Positions 1 through 7,263 of a stretch of 64,000 bases of DNA are shown one piece after another. Within the stretch, counting starts at the first letter, position 1, and every line of letters begins with the position of its first letter. Source of the DNA: Arenibaculum pallidiluteum (GTDB taxonomy: Bacteria; Pseudomonadota; Alphaproteobacteria; Azospirillales; Azospirillaceae); NCBI RefSeq assembly GCF_017355985.1, contig NZ_JAFIQU010000016.1, forward strand, positions 85,916 through 149,915, in the 5' to 3' direction. The notes below the pieces were generated by a model, which ran no database searches, was not told the origin of the DNA, and saw nothing but the letters and a program-made list of their open reading frames with translations. The translations under genes were made by a program, and so were the position numbers.

Positions 1-270
1 GACCAGCGCCCAGATCTGCCCGATGACGGGAACGAGCCCCAGCAGCAGCCACCAGGCGCTCTTGTCCCGGTCGTGCCAGCGCTTCGCATATACCGCCAGG
101 CTCGGATAAAGGCTGAGAAGCGTCAGCAGCGCCGACGGGCCTTCGACCTCCATGACGATTTCGGCCACGACGACGGCGAGGCTCGCGAGGAAAAGCGCGA
201 GGTTGAACTGCCAGAAGGTCCTGCGGCCGATCCGTCCCTCGAAGGACAGGAGCAGCGTTTTGAGCGGCAT
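1..270 (-). CDS. DUF805 family inner-membrane protein (3' part cut by the window edge)
   Basis: The reading frame starts at 270 and runs off the left edge, giving 90 codons. The N-terminus contains the DUF805 signature: a short basic segment with FEGRIGRRTFWQFN, then a membrane helix, a second hydrophobic stretch, and AKRWHDRDKSAWW followed by LLGLVPVIG. The family comprises small multi-spanning inner-membrane proteins of unknown function, usually about 110-150 residues, so roughly a third is missing. A good ribosome site, GGAGGT, lies 7 bases before the ATG. The gene is divergent from the MATE exporter at 490, leaving about 220 bases for promoters of both. Confidence 0.8.
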   Translation of the reverse strand, partial: MPLKTLLLSFEGRIGRRTFWQFNLALFLASLAVVVAEIVMEVEGPSALLTLLSLYPSLAVYAKRWHDRDKSAWWLLLGLVPVIGQIWALV

Positions 271-443
271 CGCTTACCTCCGCGTCTCGGTGCACCTGCC
301 GGTGGTGGCGAGGCAGGGAACTTCGCGCAAATGGTATTCCGGGACACCGATGCGGTGCAAGGAACAGATGCCGGGTCCGACGCCGCAACAGCCTGGCGGC
401 TGCGCTGTTGAGGCCGGTCGCCCCGCCCCCGAATCCGTTCACG

Positions 444-479
444 AGTCCGCCCACCAGTCCGCCCACCAATCCGCCCAGG
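444..479 (+). repeat. three-copy 12-bp tandem repeat upstream of the MATE gene
   Basis: The unit AGTCCGCCCACC occurs twice exactly (444-455, 456-467) and a third time with changes (468-479). The third copy ends in the AGGAGG ribosome site of the MATE gene, so unit number could alter leader length. No function is known. Confidence 0.6.
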
Positions 480-489
480 AGGCCCCGCC

Positions 490-1932
490 GTGCCAAGCCC
501 CGCGCAGCCGCGCGCCCGCCTGACCGAGGGCAGCATCCTCCGGCACGTGGTGGTGATGACCCTGACCGGATCGGTCGGGCTGATCGCGATCTTCGCGGTC
601 GATCTCGCCAACGTCTTCTACATCTCGCTGCTCGGCGTCGCCGAGCTGGCGGCCGCCATCGGCTATTCGGGGGCGGTCGTCTTCTTCCAGAACGCGCTCT
701 GCATCGGGCTTTCCATCGGCACGGGCGCCCTGGTGGGGCGCGCCGTCGGCGCCGGGCGGACCGAGGACGCCCGCCGCATCGCCGGTGCGAGCATGGCCCT
801 GATCGTCGCCGTGTCGGCGGTGGTGGGCGTCGCGCTGCTGCCGTTCCTGGACGGGATCCTGGCTCTGCTCGGGGCCGAGGGACGCGCGCGGGAGCTGGCC
901 TCGGGCTACCTGCACCTGGTCTCGCCCATGATGCCGTTGGTCGGGCTCGGCATGGGTCTCTCGACCCTGCTGCGCGCGGTGGGCGACGCACGCCGCTCCA
1001 TGAGCGTGGCGCTCTACGGCGCGCTCGCCACGGCCGCGCTGGACCCCGTGCTGATCCTCTGGCTCGACCTGGGGCTGACCGGGGCGGCCATCGCCACGCT
1101 GGTCTCGCGCCTGATGCTCGTGGCCGTCGGGTGGCACGGGGCTGTGCGCGTGCACGGCATCCTCGGGCCGCCCGTCCGGGCCCGCTTCATCGGCGACGCG
1201 CGCGCCCTGCTCGCCATAGCGGCACCCGCCATGCTGACCAACGTGGCGACGCCCGTGGCCTCGTCCTACGTGACGGCGTCGCTGGCGCGCTTCGGCGACG
1301 CGGCGGTGGCCGGGCAGGCGACGGTGGACCGGCTGCTGCCCGTGGCCTTCGGCGTGATCTTTGCGCTGACCGGCGCCGTCGGTCCCGTCTTCGCGCAGAA
1401 TCTCGGTGCCGGCCGCGACGACCGCGTGCGCGACACGCTGCGCGCCAGCATGATCGTGGTCGTCGCCTACGTGCTGGCGGCCTGGCTGGTGCTGTTCCTC
1501 GGCCAGGACCTGCTGGTGCGCATGTTCTCGGCCGAGGGCGTGGGTGCGGACCTGCTGCGCCTGTTCTGCAACGTCCTGGCGGGAAGCTGCCTCTTCCTGG
1601 GCTTCCTCTTCGTCGCCAACGCGGCTTTCAACAATCTCGGCTTCCCGCTGCTCTCGACCGCCTTCAACTGGGGGCGGGCGACGCTGGGGACGGTACCCCT
1701 GGCATCGCTCGGTGCCGGCATCGCGGGCGCGCAGGGCGTGGTGCTCGGCCAGGCCCTCGGCACGGTGGTCTTCGGTGTCGCGGCGCTGGTCGTCGCATTC
1801 CGGGTCGTCCGCCCGGGCGCCGCGAGGCCGGCCGCGCCCGGGGCTGCGCTGTGGCGTGCCGTCCCCACCGGGGCCACGTCCGGCAAAGCCAGCGTCGCGG
1901 TGCTCGCGGGGCCGGGGCCAGCGGCCGACTGA
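490..1932 (+). CDS. MATE family efflux transporter
   Basis: The 480-residue protein has the length and pattern of the multidrug and toxic compound extrusion family: about twelve hydrophobic helices in two homologous halves, with VDLANVFYISLLG in the first half and a matching repeat in the second. Such proteins sit in the inner membrane and expel cationic drugs or metabolites using Na+ or H+ gradients. The start is a GTG at 490, chosen because AGGAGG stands 7 bases upstream and the next residues lead directly into helix 1. It is followed by a separately regulated TetR-RND operon, so the two efflux systems are neighbours but probably not co-transcribed. The substrate cannot be read from sequence. 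Confidence 0.9.
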   Translation: MPSPAQPRARLTEGSILRHVVVMTLTGSVGLIAIFAVDLANVFYISLLGVAELAAAIGYSGAVVFFQNALCIGLSIGTGALVGRAVGAGRTEDARRIAGASMALIVAVSAVVGVALLPFLDGILALLGAEGRARELASGYLHLVSPMMPLVGLGMGLSTLLRAVGDARRSMSVALYGALATAALDPVLILWLDLGLTGAAIATLVSRLMLVAVGWHGAVRVHGILGPPVRARFIGDARALLAIAAPAMLTNVATPVASSYVTASLARFGDAAVAGQATVDRLLPVAFGVIFALTGAVGPVFAQNLGAGRDDRVRDTLRASMIVVVAYVLAAWLVLFLGQDLLVRMFSAEGVGADLLRLFCNVLAGSCLFLGFLFVANAAFNNLGFPLLSTAFNWGRATLGTVPLASLGAGIAGAQGVVLGQALGTVVFGVAALVVAFRVVRPGAARPAAPGAALWRAVPTGATSGKASVAVLAGPGPAAD

Positions 1933-1982
1933 GCATCGGGCCGTCCTGCCTGATCCCTTGGGCGAGCCGATGCCCCTTCCAC

Positions 1983-2016
1983 ACCTGTGATCGACCTGGA
2001 CCTGTGATCGACCTGG
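1983..2016. repeat. perfect 17-bp tandem duplication
   Basis: ACCTGTGATCGACCTGG occurs at 1983-1999 and again at 2000-2016 with no spacer. It lies between the MATE gene and the TetR operator, just before the TTGACG element of the presumed tetR promoter. It may be replication slippage or an activator site. Confidence 0.8.
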
Positions 2017-2024
2017 GCCGCGGC

Positions 2025-2053
2025 TTGACGCCGATCGGGGCGCGGAGTAGTGA
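2025..2053 (+). promoter_or_regulatory. candidate sigma-70 type promoter of the TetR-RND operon
   Basis: TTGACG (2025-2030) is followed after 17 bases by TAGTGA (2048-2053). The -35 matches well and the -10 poorly. The -10 abuts the first operator palindrome, so a bound repressor would block polymerase. Inference from position and spacing only. Confidence 0.4.
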
Positions 2054-2086
2054 ATGAACGTTCACTCGGTGAATGAACGTTCATTC
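2052..2086. promoter_or_regulatory. tandem palindromic TetR operator
   Basis: Two 16-bp palindromes lie 19 bp apart: GAATGAACGTTCACTC (2052-2067, one mismatch to its own reverse complement) and GAATGAACGTTCATTC (2071-2086, perfect). Both share the core TGAACGTTCA. Nineteen bp is close to two helical turns, so two dimers could bind in similar orientation. The site lies just upstream of the TetR start at 2111, fitting autorepression of the regulator and the RND genes. Confidence 0.8.
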
Positions 2087-2110
2087 CGGATCCGGAACCT
2101 AGGACAGTTT

Positions 2111-2725
2111 ATGGACGCCCACGACCTGGATCTGCGCACGCAGCAGCAGCAGCGGATTCTCGCCGCGGCCATCGTGTGCTTCGGCCGCTCCGGCTTCCAC
2201 AGTGCGAGCATGCAGGACATCTGCGCCGAGGCCGGGATGAGCGCGGGCAACCTCTACCGGTATTTCCCCAGCAAGCTGGCGATCATCGCCGCCATCGCCG
2301 AGCAGGAGCGGGAACGGAACAAGGCCTTCTTCGACGAGCTCGACCGCGCCGAGGATCCGCTGGCGGGTCTGGTGGCGGTGGCCCGTACCTTCTTCAGCAA
2401 GATGGCCCAGGGCGAGCAGGCGGCCCTGTGCACCGAGATCATGGCCGAGACCTACCGGAATCCCGAGATCCGCGAGCTCTTCAAGCGCAACACCGACGAG
2501 GTCCACGAGGCCTTCGCACGGAACCTGCGCCGCGGCATCGAGGCGGGACTGGTCGATCCCGGCATCGATCTGGACGTGGTCGTCCGGATGCTGCTCGCCC
2601 TGGGCGACGGCATCGTCGCCCACCGGCCCATGGCCGAGTTCATGACGGCCGACCGACTTCAGGATGCGCTGTCGCTGCTGGTCGAGCGCTTCCTGCGGCC
2701 GCCTGCGCGGGACATCGCGCGATGA
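2111..2725 (+). CDS. TetR/AcrR family repressor of the adjacent RND efflux operon
   Basis: This 204-residue protein has a typical TetR N-terminal helix-turn-helix (residues about 14-60), with the recognition helix and hallmark AGNLYRYFPSK near residues 45-55. An all-helical ligand-binding domain follows. An in-frame ATG at 2054 exists but lies inside the operator palindrome and would add 19 residues that resemble no TetR leader; the ATG at 2111, directly before a normal TetR N-terminus, is preferred. The stop overlaps the adaptor start (ATGA), so regulator and pump are one transcript. It probably represses its own operon through the palindromes at 2052-2086 and is released by a pump substrate. 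Confidence 0.9.
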   Translation: MDAHDLDLRTQQQQRILAAAIVCFGRSGFHSASMQDICAEAGMSAGNLYRYFPSKLAIIAAIAEQERERNKAFFDELDRAEDPLAGLVAVARTFFSKMAQGEQAALCTEIMAETYRNPEIRELFKRNTDEVHEAFARNLRRGIEAGLVDPGIDLDVVVRMLLALGDGIVAHRPMAEFMTADRLQDALSLLVERFLRPPARDIAR

Positions 2726-4017
2726 CCGCGAAGCCGCAGCGCCGGCGCCGGATGGCCCTCGTCCTCGGGGCATCGCTTCTCAGCGCATCCCTCTGTGCGG
2801 CGCTGCTCGCCGCGGGCATGCTGCCTGCGGCCGACGCGGCCGCGGCTGCGGCCGAAGGGCCGCGTCCGCCCTCGATCACCGTCGCCACCGCCGCCACGGG
2901 GGTGATCGCGGACACCGTCACGGTCACCGGGACCCTGGTCCCGCGCCACGAGGTGCTGGTCAGCCCCGAGATCGAGGGCCTCGCGATCACCAATCTGCTT
3001 GCCGAGGAGGGCGACCGCGTCGAGCGCGGCCAGGTGCTGGCCCGCCTCTCGCGCGAGACGGTGGAGGTGCTGCTGGCCCAGAACGCGGCCGAGATCGACC
3101 GGGCTGTCGCCGCGGTCGGGCAGGCGCGCAGTCAGATTTCCGAGGCCGAGGCGACCCGGGCCCAGGCCGAGGCGGCGCTGGTGCGAACGCGCACGCTCGA
3201 GGGGCGCGGCAACGCCTCGACCGAGACGCTGGAGCAGCGCCAGGCCAACGCACGCGTCGCGGCGGCGCGGGTCGCCGCGGCCCAGCAGGCCTTGCGCGTG
3301 GCCGAGGCCGAGCGCGAAGTGGCTCAGGCCCAGCGCCGCGAGCTGGCGGTCCGGCTCGCCCGGACCGAGGTCCGGGCGCCTGCGGACGGCTTCGTCAGCC
3401 GGCGCACGGCCAAGCTGGGCGCGCTGGCCTCCATGGCCGGCGAGCCGCTGTTCAGGATCGTCGGCGACAGCGCCGTGGAGCTGGAGGCCGAGGTGTCGGA
3501 GACGACCCTGGCGCGGCTTCGCGACGGCCAGCGCGCGGGCGTCCTGCCTGCGGGCATGGACCGCGAGGTCCCGGGAAGCGTGCGCCTTGTCATGCCGGAG
3601 GTGAACCCCACGACCCGCCTGGGCCGCGTGCGGATCGCCCTGGCACCCCCGGAGGGAACGCGCCTCGCCGTCGGGTCCTTCGCGCGCGGCACGGTCGAGA
3701 TCGCCCGGCGCGAGGGGGTCCTGGTGCCGCTGTCTGCGGTGCTGTTCCGCCCCGAGGGCGCGATCGTGCAGGTCGTGCGCGACGGCGTGATCGAGACAAG
3801 GAACGTCGCCGCCGGGATCCGGGCGCGCGGCATCGTCGAGATCACCGCCGGGCTCGCCACAGGCGAGAGCGTGGTGGCGACAGCCGGTACCTTCGTGCGC
3901 GACGGCGACCGCGTGACGCCGGTCGCCGCGTCCGCCTCGCCCCTGGCCGCATCGGCATCGGCGCCGGCCGCCGCGCCCGTCGCGGCACCGTTGCCCGCGG
4001 CCTCTCCGGCGCGCTGA
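2722..4017 (+). CDS. RND efflux periplasmic adaptor (membrane fusion protein)
   Basis: The 431-residue protein starts at the ATGA overlap with the TetR gene. A hydrophobic N-terminal anchor (about residues 12-40) precedes the split lipoyl-like domain, a long Ala/Gln/Glu-rich coiled-coil hairpin (about 105-225, rich in AEATRAQAEAAL-type heptads), the second lipoyl half (VRAPADGFVSRR) and the beta-barrel and membrane-proximal domains. The tail is a low-complexity Ala/Pro/Ser stretch. Adaptors of this class link an inner-membrane RND pump to an outer-membrane channel. The pump follows 10 bases downstream; no TolC-type channel is encoded nearby, so a channel from elsewhere must be borrowed. Confidence 0.92.
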   Translation: MTAKPQRRRRMALVLGASLLSASLCAALLAAGMLPAADAAAAAAEGPRPPSITVATAATGVIADTVTVTGTLVPRHEVLVSPEIEGLAITNLLAEEGDRVERGQVLARLSRETVEVLLAQNAAEIDRAVAAVGQARSQISEAEATRAQAEAALVRTRTLEGRGNASTETLEQRQANARVAAARVAAAQQALRVAEAEREVAQAQRRELAVRLARTEVRAPADGFVSRRTAKLGALASMAGEPLFRIVGDSAVELEAEVSETTLARLRDGQRAGVLPAGMDREVPGSVRLVMPEVNPTTRLGRVRIALAPPEGTRLAVGSFARGTVEIARREGVLVPLSAVLFRPEGAIVQVVRDGVIETRNVAAGIRARGIVEITAGLATGESVVATAGTFVRDGDRVTPVAASASPLAASASAPAAAPVAAPLPAASPAR

Positions 4018-4027
4018 GGAGCCGCCC

Positions 4028-7000
4028 ATGGCGATGAACGTCTCGGCCTGGTCGATCCGCAAGCCGATCCCCTCGCTGGTCCTGTTCACGGTGCTGATGC
4101 TGCTGGGCGTCGTGACGTTCCAGACGCTGCCGATCACGCGTTTCCCGAACATCGACGTGCCGGTGGTGTCCGTCACCGTGACGCAGTCGGGCGCGGCGCC
4201 GTCCGAGCTGGAGACGCAGGTCGCTAAGAAGATCGAGGACGCGGTCGCCAACCTGACCGGCGTCAAGCACGTCCTCACCACGCTGACCGACGGCAGCGCG
4301 GTCACCGCCATCGAGTTCCGCCTGGGCATCGATACCGACCGGGCCGTCAACGACGTGAAGGACGCCGTCGCCGAGGTGCGCGCCGACCTGCCCCGCACCG
4401 TCGACGAGCCGATCATCCAGCGCATCGACGTGGCCGGGCAGTCGCTCCAGACCTATGCCGCCTCGGCGCCGTCCAAGACCCTGGAGCAGCTCTCCTGGTA
4501 CGTCGACGACGTGGTGGCGCGCCAGCTCCAGGGCCTCGCGGGCGTGGGCCGGATCGATCGGATCGGCGGCGTGAAGCGGGAGATCCAGGTCCGGCTCGAC
4601 CCCGACCGGCTGATTGCGCTGGGCATTACCGCGGCCGACGTGAACCGCCAGCTCCGCGCGACCAACGTGAACCTGGCCGGCGGGCGGGGCGAGTTCGGCG
4701 GCCAGGAGCTGGCGATCCGCACCCTGGCCGGCGCGCCCACGCTGCAGGATCTCGCCGATACGCGCATCGTGCTGCCCGGCGGACGCGAGGCCCGGCTCTC
4801 GGACCTCGGCGAGGTCTCCGATTCCTACGAGGAGCCGCGCTCCTTCGCGCGGCTCGACGGGCGTGAGCAGGTCGTCTCCTTCAGCGTCTTCCGCAGCAAG
4901 GGCGCCAGCGACGTCGACGTGGCGCGCGTGGTCGCGGCCAGGCTGGCCGAGATCCAGGCGGCCGACCCCGATGTCAGCTTCACGCTGATCGACGACACCG
5001 TCAGCTACATCATGGGCAACTACGTCTCGGCCATGCATACGCTGCTCGAAGGGGCGGCGCTGGCGGTGCTCGTGGTGCTGATCTTCCTGAAGGACTGGCG
5101 CGCGACGCTGATCGCGGCGGTGGCGATGCCGCTTTCGATCGTCCCGGCCTTCTGGGTGATGGACCTGATGGGGTTCTCGCTGAACCTCGTCTCGCTCCTG
5201 GCGATCACTCTGGTGACGGGCATCCTGGTGGACGATGCCATCGTCGAGATCGAGAACATCGTCCGCCACATGCGGATGGGCAAGTCGCCCTACCGTGCCG
5301 CCATGGAGGCTGCGGACGAGATCGGTCTGGCGGTGATCGCGATCACCTTCACCATCGTCGCGGTCTTCGCCCCCGTCAGCTTCATGGGCGGGATCGCCGG
5401 CCAGTACTTCAAGCAATTCGGCCTGACCGTGGCGGTGGCCGTCCTGTTCTCGCTGCTCGTGGCGCGCCTGATCACGCCCATGATGGCGGCCTATCTGATG
5501 CGCGCCCACGCCCATGTGGTCGAGCGCGACGGGCCGGTGATGCGGTTCTATCTCGGCATCCTGCGCCGCACCCTGCGCCACCCCGCCCTGACTCTGACGG
5601 GCGGCCTCGTGCTCTTCGCGCTCTCGATCTGGAGCACCTCGCTGCTGCCCACCGGCTTCGTCCCGGCCGAGGACGCCTCGCGCACGGTGGTCTCGCTGGA
5701 GCTGCCGCCCGGGGCGACGCTGGACGATACCCGGACGGCGACCGACCGGCTGGCGACGAGCCTGAAAGAGCTGCCCGAGATCCGCTCGGTCTTCACCATG
5801 GGCGGCACCACGCCGACCGGGCAGGGGCGCGAGGTCCGCAAGGCGTCCCTGGTCGTGATGCTGACGCCCAAAGGCGAGCGCGAACTGACGCAGAAGGAGG
5901 TCGAGGCCCTGATCTCCGAACGCTTGGCCGAGATGCCGGACGTCCGGGGCTGGTACGTGAACGAGCGCGGCGAGCGCGAGCTGTCCGTCTCCGTGCTCGG
6001 CAACGATCCCGCGGCGCTGGACCGGAGCGTGGCGGCCCTTGAGGCGGCCATGCGCCGCCAGCCAGGCTTCGCGAACGTCGCGGCCAGCGCCGGGTTGGAC
6101 CGTCCGGAGCTGCGCATCGCGCCGCGCGCGGATCTGGCGGCGCGCCAGGGCGTCAGCACCGAGGCGATCTCCGAGACCGTGCGCGTCGCGACCATCGGCG
6201 ACGTCGATGCCAATCTCGCCAAGTTCGACGCGGGCGAGCGCCAGGTGCCGATCCGCGTGCAGCTCACCGAGCAGGCCCGCAACGACCTCGCGACCATCGG
6301 CGCCCTGTCGGTGCCCGCGCCGAACGGGGCGGTGCCGCTCGACGCCGTGGCCGAGCTCAGCTTCGGCCAGGGCCCGTCCTCCATCGACCGCTACGACCGG
6401 ACGCGGCGGGTGGTGATCGGCGCCGACCTCGCCGGGCGGACCACGCTGGGCGAGGCGCTGGAGGCAGTGAAGTCGCTGCCCGAGACCAAAGCCCTGCCGG
6501 AAGGCGTGCGCATCCAGGAAAGCGGCGATGCCGAGATCATGGCGGAGGTCTTCGGCGGCTTCGCCAGCGCCATGGGCGCCGGCCTGCTGATGGTGATGGG
6601 CGTGCTGGTGCTCCTGTTCGGCAGCGTCTTCCAGCCGATCACGATCCTGCTCTCGCTGCCGCTCTCCATCGGGGGCGTCATCGCGGCGCTGCTGGTCACC
6701 GGCAATCCCGTCAGCATGCCGGTGGTGATCGGCATCCTGATGCTGATGGGCATTGTTACCAAGAACGCCATCATGCTGGTGGACTTCGCGGTCGAGGAGG
6801 AGCACCGCGGCGTGCCGCGGGCGGAGGCGATCCTGGACGCCGGGCGCAAGCGCGCCCGCCCCATCGTGATGACCACCATCGCCATGGCCGCCGGCATGGT
6901 GCCCAGCGCCTTCGGCGCCGGCGACGGCGGCGAGTTCCGTGCGCCCATGGCGATCGCGGTGATCGGCGGCCTGCTCGTGTCGACCGTGCTGTCGCTCGTC

Positions 7001-7156
7001 TTCGTGCCGTCCTTCTACACGCTGATGGCCGGGCTTTCCGCGCGGACGGGCCGCTTCTTCGGCCGGTTCATCGGCCCTCGGGAGGAGGCCCTGCGCAGCC
7101 TGCCGCAGGATGCGGCCGTCGCCGGCCATTCCCCCATGCGGGACGCGGCCGAATAA
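4028..7156 (+). CDS. RND family efflux pump, inner-membrane permease (AcrB/MdtB-like)
   Basis: At 1042 residues this is a full-length hydrophobe/amphiphile-efflux RND pump with the duplicated arrangement of one helix, a large periplasmic loop and five or six helices. The proton-relay residues are visible: Asp402-Asp403 in GILVDDAIVEIEN of helix 4 and Lys912 in GIVTKNAIMLVD of helix 10. The N-terminus (WSIRKPIPSLVLF) resembles adaptor-coupled pumps of metabolically diverse proteobacteria. The start is supported by GAGGAG a few bases upstream. It would act as a trimer with the adaptor encoded before it. Substrates are probably hydrophobic drugs, detergents or endogenous lipids and cannot be deduced. 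Confidence 0.95.
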   Translation: MAMNVSAWSIRKPIPSLVLFTVLMLLGVVTFQTLPITRFPNIDVPVVSVTVTQSGAAPSELETQVAKKIEDAVANLTGVKHVLTTLTDGSAVTAIEFRLGIDTDRAVNDVKDAVAEVRADLPRTVDEPIIQRIDVAGQSLQTYAASAPSKTLEQLSWYVDDVVARQLQGLAGVGRIDRIGGVKREIQVRLDPDRLIALGITAADVNRQLRATNVNLAGGRGEFGGQELAIRTLAGAPTLQDLADTRIVLPGGREARLSDLGEVSDSYEEPRSFARLDGREQVVSFSVFRSKGASDVDVARVVAARLAEIQAADPDVSFTLIDDTVSYIMGNYVSAMHTLLEGAALAVLVVLIFLKDWRATLIAAVAMPLSIVPAFWVMDLMGFSLNLVSLLAITLVTGILVDDAIVEIENIVRHMRMGKSPYRAAMEAADEIGLAVIAITFTIVAVFAPVSFMGGIAGQYFKQFGLTVAVAVLFSLLVARLITPMMAAYLMRAHAHVVERDGPVMRFYLGILRRTLRHPALTLTGGLVLFALSIWSTSLLPTGFVPAEDASRTVVSLELPPGATLDDTRTATDRLATSLKELPEIRSVFTMGGTTPTGQGREVRKASLVVMLTPKGERELTQKEVEALISERLAEMPDVRGWYVNERGERELSVSVLGNDPAALDRSVAALEAAMRRQPGFANVAASAGLDRPELRIAPRADLAARQGVSTEAISETVRVATIGDVDANLAKFDAGERQVPIRVQLTEQARNDLATIGALSVPAPNGAVPLDAVAELSFGQGPSSIDRYDRTRRVVIGADLAGRTTLGEALEAVKSLPETKALPEGVRIQESGDAEIMAEVFGGFASAMGAGLLMVMGVLVLLFGSVFQPITILLSLPLSIGGVIAALLVTGNPVSMPVVIGILMLMGIVTKNAIMLVDFAVEEEHRGVPRAEAILDAGRKRARPIVMTTIAMAAGMVPSAFGAGDGGEFRAPMAIAVIGGLLVSTVLSLVFVPSFYTLMAGLSARTGRFFGRFIGPREEALRSLPQDAAVAGHSPMRDAAE

Positions 7157-7263
7157 GAGGGGCGCAGGCGCAACCGGGGTAGAGGAGCCGCCGCGCCGGC
7201 TTGGTTAATGTCAGTTTAACCATGACGGGCGCATTGCTGCCGCGACGATGGTGGGAGCGGCGC

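Noticed and set aside
408..2057. 549-codon plus-strand frame overlapping the MATE gene
   Set aside because: Arg/Gly/Pro-rich shadow with no domain; the MATE frame has helices and a good ribosome site.
2054..2110. Upstream ATG start for the TetR regulator
   Set aside because: Lies inside the operator palindromes and adds 19 residues unlike any TetR N-terminus.
3842..7129. 1095-codon minus-strand frame opposite the RND pump
   Set aside because: His/Arg/Asp/Gly-rich antisense shadow typical of high-G+C genes; the plus strand encodes a full RND permease.
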